Part shown: piece by piece, positions 59,786 to 64,000 of the stretch
Layout of the letters: each line of letters begins with the position of its first letter
Position numbering within the stretch: the stretch's first letter is position 1
Origin: Pseudomonadota bacterium
GTDB taxonomy: Bacteria; Pseudomonadota; Alphaproteobacteria; Caulobacterales; Caulobacteraceae
Length of the DNA stretch: 64,000 bases
Direction: 5' to 3'
Assembly (NCBI GenBank): GCA_023412655.1
Contig: JAEYNH010000207.1
Coordinates: 4,694 to 68,693, forward strand
Made by a program: the position numbers and the translations under genes
The notes under the pieces: generated by a model
What the model was told of the DNA's origin: nothing
Seen by the model: only the letters and a program-made list of their open reading frames with translations
The model's database searches: none

Positions 59786-61759
59786 TTAGCTCAGCTTCGC
59801 TTTCGCCGCGGCGGCCACGTGCTCCGGCGTGATGCCGAAGTGCTGGTAGAGGGCCTTGTCGGTGGCGCTGGCGCCGAACCCGCTCATCCCCACGAACACC
59901 CCGTCGGCGCCGATGAACCGGTCCCACCCCTGGCGGATGCCGGCTTCCACGGCGACCTTCACCTCGGTCTCGCCGATCAGGGTCTCCTGGTAGTCGCTGG
60001 GCTGGGCCTCGAACAGCTCGAAGCTCGGGACCGAGACCACCCGGGCGCCGACGCCGTCGGCCTCGAGCAGGTCCTTGGCGGCCAGGGCGATGGGAACCTC
60101 GGTGCCGCTGGCGAAGATCGTCACCTGGGCCGGCAGGCTGGCGGGCGCCAGCTGGTAGGCGCCCCGGGCCGACAGGTTCTCGCCGATCGGCTGGGTGCGC
60201 ACCGCGGCGGTCTTCTGGCGCGACAGGGCCAGCACCGAGGGCGTCGCCTTGGCGTCGAGCGCCAGCTTCCAGCACTCGGCGGTCTCCACGGCGTCGGCCG
60301 GGCGGAAGACGTTGAGGTTGGGCATGGCCCGCAGGGAGGCCAGGTGTTCCACCGGCTGGTGGGTGGGGCCGTCCTCGCCCAGGCCGATGGAATCGTGGGT
60401 GCCCACGTGGATCACCCGCACCCCCATCAGGGCCGCCAGCCGGATCGCCGGCCGCGAATAATCGGTGAACACCAGGAAGGTGCCGCCATAGGGGATGACG
60501 CCGCCGTGCAGGGCCATGCCGTTCATGGCCGCGGCCATGCCGAACTCGCGCACGCCGTAGTTCACATAGCGGCCGGCGTAGTCCGGGGCGTCCAGGATCG
60601 GGGTGTTCTTGACGAAGGTGTTGTTCGAGCCGGTGAGGTCGGCCGAGCCGCCCACCAGTTCCGGGATCTCGCCGAAGATCTTCTCCAGCACCGCGCCGGA
60701 ATGCTGGCGGGTGGCGGCGGCCGGAGCCTTGGCCTCGGCGTCGGCGATGAACTGGTCGAGGGCCGCGAAGGCGGTCTTCGGCAGCTCCCCGGCCATGGCC
60801 CGCTCGAAGTCGCTGCGCAGGGTCGAGGCGGCCAGGCGCGCCTCCCAGGCCTTGCGCAGCTTGGCGCCCCGGCGCCCGGCGGCGCGCCAGGGCTTCAGGG
60901 CCTCGTCCGGCACCACGAACGGCTCGTGCGGCCAGCCGAGGTTATCCCGGGTCTTGACCACCTCGTCCTTGCCCAGGGCTTTGCCGTGGACGTCATGGGT
61001 GCCCTGGAAGGTGGGGGAGCCCTTGCCGATGACGGTCTTGCAGGCGATCAGCGTCGGCCGGTCCTGCTTGGTGGCCCATGCGAGGGCCCGGCGGATCTGA
61101 CCTTCGTCGTGGCCGTCGATGCGCTTGGTGGCCCAGCCGGCGGCCTTGAAGCGGGCGAGCTGGTCGGTGGCGTCGGAAAGGCCCACATGACCGTCGATGG
61201 TGATGTCGTTGTCGTCCCACAGCACCGTGAGCTTGGCCAGCTTCAGCCGGCCGGCCAGGCTGATCGCCTCGTGGCTCACCCCCTCCATCAGGCAGCCGTC
61301 GCCGGCCACCACCCAGGTGCGATGGTCGACCAGATCCGCGCCGAAGCGGGCCGCCAGGTGACGTTCGGCCATGGCCATGCCCACGGCGGTGGCCAGGCCC
61401 TGGCCCAGCGGGCCGGTGGTGGTCTCGACGCCGGGGGTGTGGCCGTACTCCGGGTGGCCCGGGGTGTTCGAGCCGAGCTGGCGGAAGTTCTTCAGGCTGT
61501 CGAGGGTGACCGCCTTGACGCCCGCCAGGTGCAGCAGGCTGTACAGCAGCATCGAGCCGTGGCCCGCCGACAGCACGAAGCGGTCGCGGTCGGCCCAGTC
61601 GGGGCGGGCGGCGTCGTACTTCAGAAAGCGCGACCACAGCACCGTCGCCACGTCGGCCATGCCCATGGGCATGCCGGGGTGTCCGGAATTGGCCCTTTCC
61701 ACGGCGTCCATCGAGAGGACGCGGATGGCGTCGGCCATGAGCTTCGTCGGCGCGGGCAT
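59786..61759 (-). CDS. tkt: Transketolase
   Basis: 657 residues from ATG 61759. Thiamine-diphosphate motif '[13 protein letters not shown]', '[14 protein letters not shown]', '[14 protein letters not shown]' and '[19 protein letters not shown]' are intact. It moves two-carbon units in the pentose phosphate pathway. It precedes purT on the minus strand. A longer start at 61846 would not fit the family and is rejected. Confidence 0.95.
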   Translation of the reverse strand: MPAPTKLMADAIRVLSMDAVERANSGHPGMPMGMADVATVLWSRFLKYDAARPDWADRDRFVLSAGHGSMLLYSLLHLAGVKAVTLDSLKNFRQLGSNTPGHPEYGHTPGVETTTGPLGQGLATAVGMAMAERHLAARFGADLVDHRTWVVAGDGCLMEGVSHEAISLAGRLKLAKLTVLWDDNDITIDGHVGLSDATDQLARFKAAGWATKRIDGHDEGQIRRALAWATKQDRPTLIACKTVIGKGSPTFQGTHDVHGKALGKDEVVKTRDNLGWPHEPFVVPDEALKPWRAAGRRGAKLRKAWEARLAASTLRSDFERAMAGELPKTAFAALDQFIADAEAKAPAAATRQHSGAVLEKIFGEIPELVGGSADLTGSNNTFVKNTPILDAPDYAGRYVNYGVREFGMAAAMNGMALHGGVIPYGGTFLVFTDYSRPAIRLAALMGVRVIHVGTHDSIGLGEDGPTHQPVEHLASLRAMPNLNVFRPADAVETAECWKLALDAKATPSVLALSRQKTAAVRTQPIGENLSARGAYQLAPASLPAQVTIFASGTEVPIALAAKDLLEADGVGARVVSVPSFELFEAQPSDYQETLIGETEVKVAVEAGIRQGWDRFIGADGVFVGMSGFGASATDKALYQHFGITPEHVAAAAKAKLS

Positions 61760-61896
61760 CGAGATCTTTCGCAGGTCGTTTACGGCGGAATGCGGCGCCC
61801 CCTCGCACGCAGGAACCCGAGGGTCAAGAAACGGGCCAATTCCCAAGCCATGCGACGCGCTTTAGAAAAGGCCGGTAAGCCTTTGGGGAGTCATGC

Positions 61897-62169
61897 ATGA
61901 ACCCGGGCGAGAGCAACCTCGATCTGGCGGCGAAGCGACTTGAGCGCGCAGTCCAGCAGCTGGAGCAACGGCTGGCCGAGAAGCTGCGCCAGGCGAGCGC
62001 CGACGACCTGTTCGGCCAGGACCGCGCCGAGCTGGCCGCCGAGCTCGATCGCGCCAGGGCCCGCGAGCGCGAACTCGAGGAGGCTGGCGCCCAGGCGTCC
62101 GAAGCCCTCGGCAAGGCGATCCAGGAAATCCGCGCCGCCCTGAGCGGGCAGGCGCCCGCGGAGCAGTAG
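61897..62169 (+). CDS. DUF4164 coiled-coil protein
   Basis: 90 residues, almost entirely a coiled coil ('LDLAAKRLERAVQQLEQRLAEKL'-type heptads, split) with 'ELDRARARERELEEA'. DUF4164 genes typically precede zapA in alphaproteobacteria; here zapA follows 2 bp later. Probably works with ZapA or in division, but this rests on context. Confidence 0.8.
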   Translation: MNPGESNLDLAAKRLERAVQQLEQRLAEKLRQASADDLFGQDRAELAAELDRARARERELEEAGAQASEALGKAIQEIRAALSGQAPAEQ

Positions 62170-62171
62170 CC

Positions 62172-62507
62172 ATGGCTCAGATCAGCGTTGAGGTGAACGG
62201 ACGGCCCTATGCGGTGGGCTGCGAGGACGGGCAGGAGCAGCACCTGCAGGAGCTGGCCCGGATGTTCGACCAGCAGGTGCGGCACGTGTCCGCCGACATG
62301 GGCCAGCTGGGCGACACCCGCCTGTTCCTGATGGGCGCCCTGCTGCTGGCCGACGAGTTGGCCGACGCCAAGGGCCGGCTGGCGGCCCTGCAGATGGAGG
62401 TCGGCAAGCTGCAGGCCGAGCGCTCGCGCATCGAAGGCAGGGCGGCGGCGGCCCTGGAAGCGGCGGCCCGGCGGATCGAGAAGCTGGCCGCCGACGAAGC
62501 GGCCTAG
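62172..62507 (+). CDS. zapA: Cell division protein ZapA
   Basis: 111 residues. 'ISVEVNGRPYAVGCEDGQEQHLQELARMFDQQV' (split blocks) is the ZapA head, followed by a long C-terminal coiled coil. ZapA promotes FtsZ filament bundling at mid-cell. It forms a pair with the DUF4164 gene. In many alphaproteobacteria 6S RNA and the cyclo-ligase follow; here a desaturase gene lies between. Confidence 0.92.
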   Translation: MAQISVEVNGRPYAVGCEDGQEQHLQELARMFDQQVRHVSADMGQLGDTRLFLMGALLLADELADAKGRLAALQMEVGKLQAERSRIEGRAAAALEAAARRIEKLAADEAA

Positions 62508-62516
62508 ACGGCGACG

Positions 62517-63584
62517 CTAGCGCCCGCGCGCCTTGGAGATGAGCCGGGTAAGGGCCGGGCCCAGTTCCGGCTGTTCCACCCGCCGGTAGACGTGGTCGGC
62601 GGGCACATGCGCCACCAGCCGCGCGTGGGCCTTGCCGAGGTTGTGGTAGGGCATCCGCGGGAGCAGGTGGTGCAGGCCGTGGTAGCGCAGGCCCACCGGC
62701 GCCCAGAGGAACGGCAGCAGGGCGGGGGGCGGCACGTTGACGCTGTCGAGGAACTGGCCCTCGAAGCTCATCATCTCGCCCTCGTTCTCCCAGTAGTGGG
62801 CGACGGCGGTCCGCAGCTGGTTCACGAAGGCGAAGACGGCGTAGATGGCCACGGCGATGACCAGGACCCGCAGGGGCAGGACGCCTGCCGCCGCCAGGCC
62901 GATCACCGTCCAGCTCCACAGCCAGCAGGCGATCTCCTGGGTCAGCCACGGGGCCCTGGCCGCGCGGTCGTGGTCCTCGCGGGAGAAGGCGGTGTTGATG
63001 GTCATGGCCGAGGTCTTGGCGACCACCCAGCGGCGCAGGGGCGGGACCAGGAACGAGGCCGGCGCCAGCACCGCGAACCGCAGGATCACGCCCACCGGCG
63101 CCAGCAGCGCCACGAAGACGAAGCCGGCCAGGCTGCGCAGCGGCAGCCGGGCGAGGGGCATGTACTCCGGATCGCGCACGGTGCCGTAGCGGTCCTTGGC
63201 GTGGTGCAGCATGTGCACGCCCTCGTACAGCAGCGAGGGCGTCAGGAAGGGCACGCCGATCAGCAGGTTCCAGCCGATGTGGAAGCCCGGCAGGTCGTCC
63301 CGCCGTTGGTGGGTGAGTTCGTGGATGAAGCTCACCCCGCGATAGAGCGCCAGGACGCACAGCGCGGCGGCGGCCAGGGCCCAGCCGGCGGAGGCGGTGA
63401 CGGCGACCCACAGGCTCAGCCAGGTGACCGCGGCGGTGGCGATCAGGTCGGCCCAGTAGATGCGCGGGTTCGGCCGCATCAGGTCGCGGGTCAGCTCGTT
63501 GGCCATCCGGGCCAGGGACGGCGCGGGCGGCGTCTGCGGCTGGGGCGCGGCTTGCGGGGCGGAGGCGAGGACGTCGAGGGTCAC
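62517..63584 (-). CDS. Membrane fatty acid desaturase
   Basis: A 355-residue membrane enzyme. The three His boxes are H88-E-L-T-H92, H124-M-L-H127-H128 and 'HGLHHLLP' near the C-terminus, the di-iron ligands of the acyl-lipid desaturase and related hydroxylase superfamily. It probably introduces a double bond or hydroxyl into a lipid. It converges on zapA and is read opposite to it, interrupting the usual zapA-ssrS order. Confidence 0.9.
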   Translation of the reverse strand: MTLDVLASAPQAAPQPQTPPAPSLARMANELTRDLMRPNPRIYWADLIATAAVTWLSLWVAVTASAGWALAAAALCVLALYRGVSFIHELTHQRRDDLPGFHIGWNLLIGVPFLTPSLLYEGVHMLHHAKDRYGTVRDPEYMPLARLPLRSLAGFVFVALLAPVGVILRFAVLAPASFLVPPLRRWVVAKTSAMTINTAFSREDHDRAARAPWLTQEIACWLWSWTVIGLAAAGVLPLRVLVIAVAIYAVFAFVNQLRTAVAHYWENEGEMMSFEGQFLDSVNVPPPALLPFLWAPVGLRYHGLHHLLPRMPYHNLGKAHARLVAHVPADHVYRRVEQPELGPALTRLISKARGR

Positions 63585-63692
63585 GAGGCCAGACTTAGAG
63601 CGCCGGGCGGCGCAGTTGAAGGGCGATCCGGCTTTCCGGGCGTTTGGCCGCGCTTGAGGCCGAGACCCAGGCGCACTACCTTGGACGTCCGG

Positions 63693-63861
63693 CGGGTCCT
63701 GCTGCGGCTCGCGTCGAAGGCGACATATCCCAGCGACCTTAATTCACTCGAAGGGAGCTGTCCCTGCCCTTGGCCGTGGCCTTGGGTATACGGCGCCCAC
63801 CTGGTCTGCCAGGTCGAGGGGATGAAACAGTCCTTCACGGTTCACGCGGCGCCGCCACCCG
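63693..63861 (+). ncRNA. ssrS: Probable 6S RNA
   Basis: A 169-nt stretch just before the cyclo-ligase gene folds as a rod in outline: CGGGT/ACCCG and GCGGC/GCCGC close the ends (63693-63708 with 63851-63861), then GAAGG/CCTTC and CTGT/ACAG (63750-63761 with 63827-63836), with a large unpaired region between. 6S RNA holds RNA polymerase in stationary phase and normally sits directly before this gene. Pairing was done by eye. Confidence 0.45.
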
Positions 63862-63883
63862 ATTTCGCTCTATAAGGGGGCGG

Positions 63884-64000
63884 GTGAGCTCCGATTTCCA
63901 CAAGACCGCCCTGCGGAAGCGCCTGCGCGCGGTGCGCCGCCGGCTGGCCGCCGAGCGGCCCCAGGCCGCCAGCCTCGCCGCCGAGCGCCTGCCGCTGGAC
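63884..64000 (+). CDS. 5-formyltetrahydrofolate cyclo-ligase, N-terminal fragment
   Basis: 39 codons from GTG 63884, with AAGGGGG upstream, open to the window edge. The fragment has a short charged helix ('KTALRKRLRAVRRRLAAE') typical of the YgfA/MTHFS N-terminus. The enzyme converts 5-formyl- to 5,10-methenyl-tetrahydrofolate. Identification rests on this short stretch plus position after the likely 6S RNA. Confidence 0.75.
   Translation, partial: MSSDFHKTALRKRLRAVRRRLAAERPQAASLAAERLPLD

Noticed and set aside
58859..61900. A 1013-codon plus-strand frame over purT and tkt
   Set aside because: Both real genes on the opposite strand have full family motifs, while this frame is low complexity (His, Gly, Arg).

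Overview
The window reads as chromosomal DNA of an alphaproteobacterium of the order Caulobacterales, most like Caulobacter or Phenylobacterium. The reasons are very high G+C, a NodT-type lipoprotein in the efflux operon, an RcdA-type CtrA-degradation adaptor (DUF1465), an RpoH-type heat-shock sigma factor beside purA, a PhaR/PhaA/PhaB cluster, and zapA close to a 5-formyltetrahydrofolate cyclo-ligase gene. The genus is an inference. Coding density is high, genes are packed in short operons with many 4-base ATGA or GTGA overlaps, and I see no phage, insertion sequence, CRISPR array, rRNA or tRNA.

Layout. 1-9110: DUF72 protein, secreted M28 peptidase, and a TetR regulator divergent from a complete RND efflux operon (outer membrane lipoprotein, adaptor, pump). 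9174-20200: PLP-dependent dehydratase, purA, a response-regulator-like protein with Glu at the phosphorylation site, rpoH, rluD, an orphan encapsulated-ferritin-like protein, PhoD phosphatase, hisI and folE. 20379-32228: cysS, sulfatase, Fe-S scaffold-like protein, yidD-thrS, HMG-CoA lyase and envelope glycosyltransferases. 32247-36731: a 16-bp tandem repeat with a possible 22-residue ORF, then the polyhydroxyalkanoate genes phaR <-> phaA-phbB around a candidate PhaR operator. 36749-46891: gloB, a methyltransferase, a PII protein, DUF1192-rcdA, two DUF1801 proteins, rpmE with a strong terminator, an ABC exporter, glycerophosphodiesterase, suhB and thiE. 46905-52456: a cyanide-insensitive-type bd oxidase with a 48-residue DUF2474/CydX-like subunit, facing bfd and bfr across TTGCAAA-type palindromes, then an MHS-family transporter. 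52561-61759: catalase, the glycolytic run gap-pgk-fba, a possible SOS gene, purT and transketolase. 61897-64000: DUF4164 protein, zapA, a fatty-acid desaturase, a probable 6S RNA and the start of the cyclo-ligase gene.

Most of the window is core metabolism: purine synthesis (purA, purT), folate (folE, cyclo-ligase), thiamine (thiE), lower glycolysis and pentose phosphate, carbon storage, iron storage with low-oxygen respiration, and cell-cycle proteolysis. I found no large undescribed system. The most interesting signals are small: the orphan encapsulated-ferritin-like protein, the Glu-type receiver, the unlisted small oxidase subunit, the LexA-type box abutting a start codon, the iron-type palindromes, the tandem repeat with its small ORF, and seven convergent gene pairs whose stop codons share one 4-bp palindrome.
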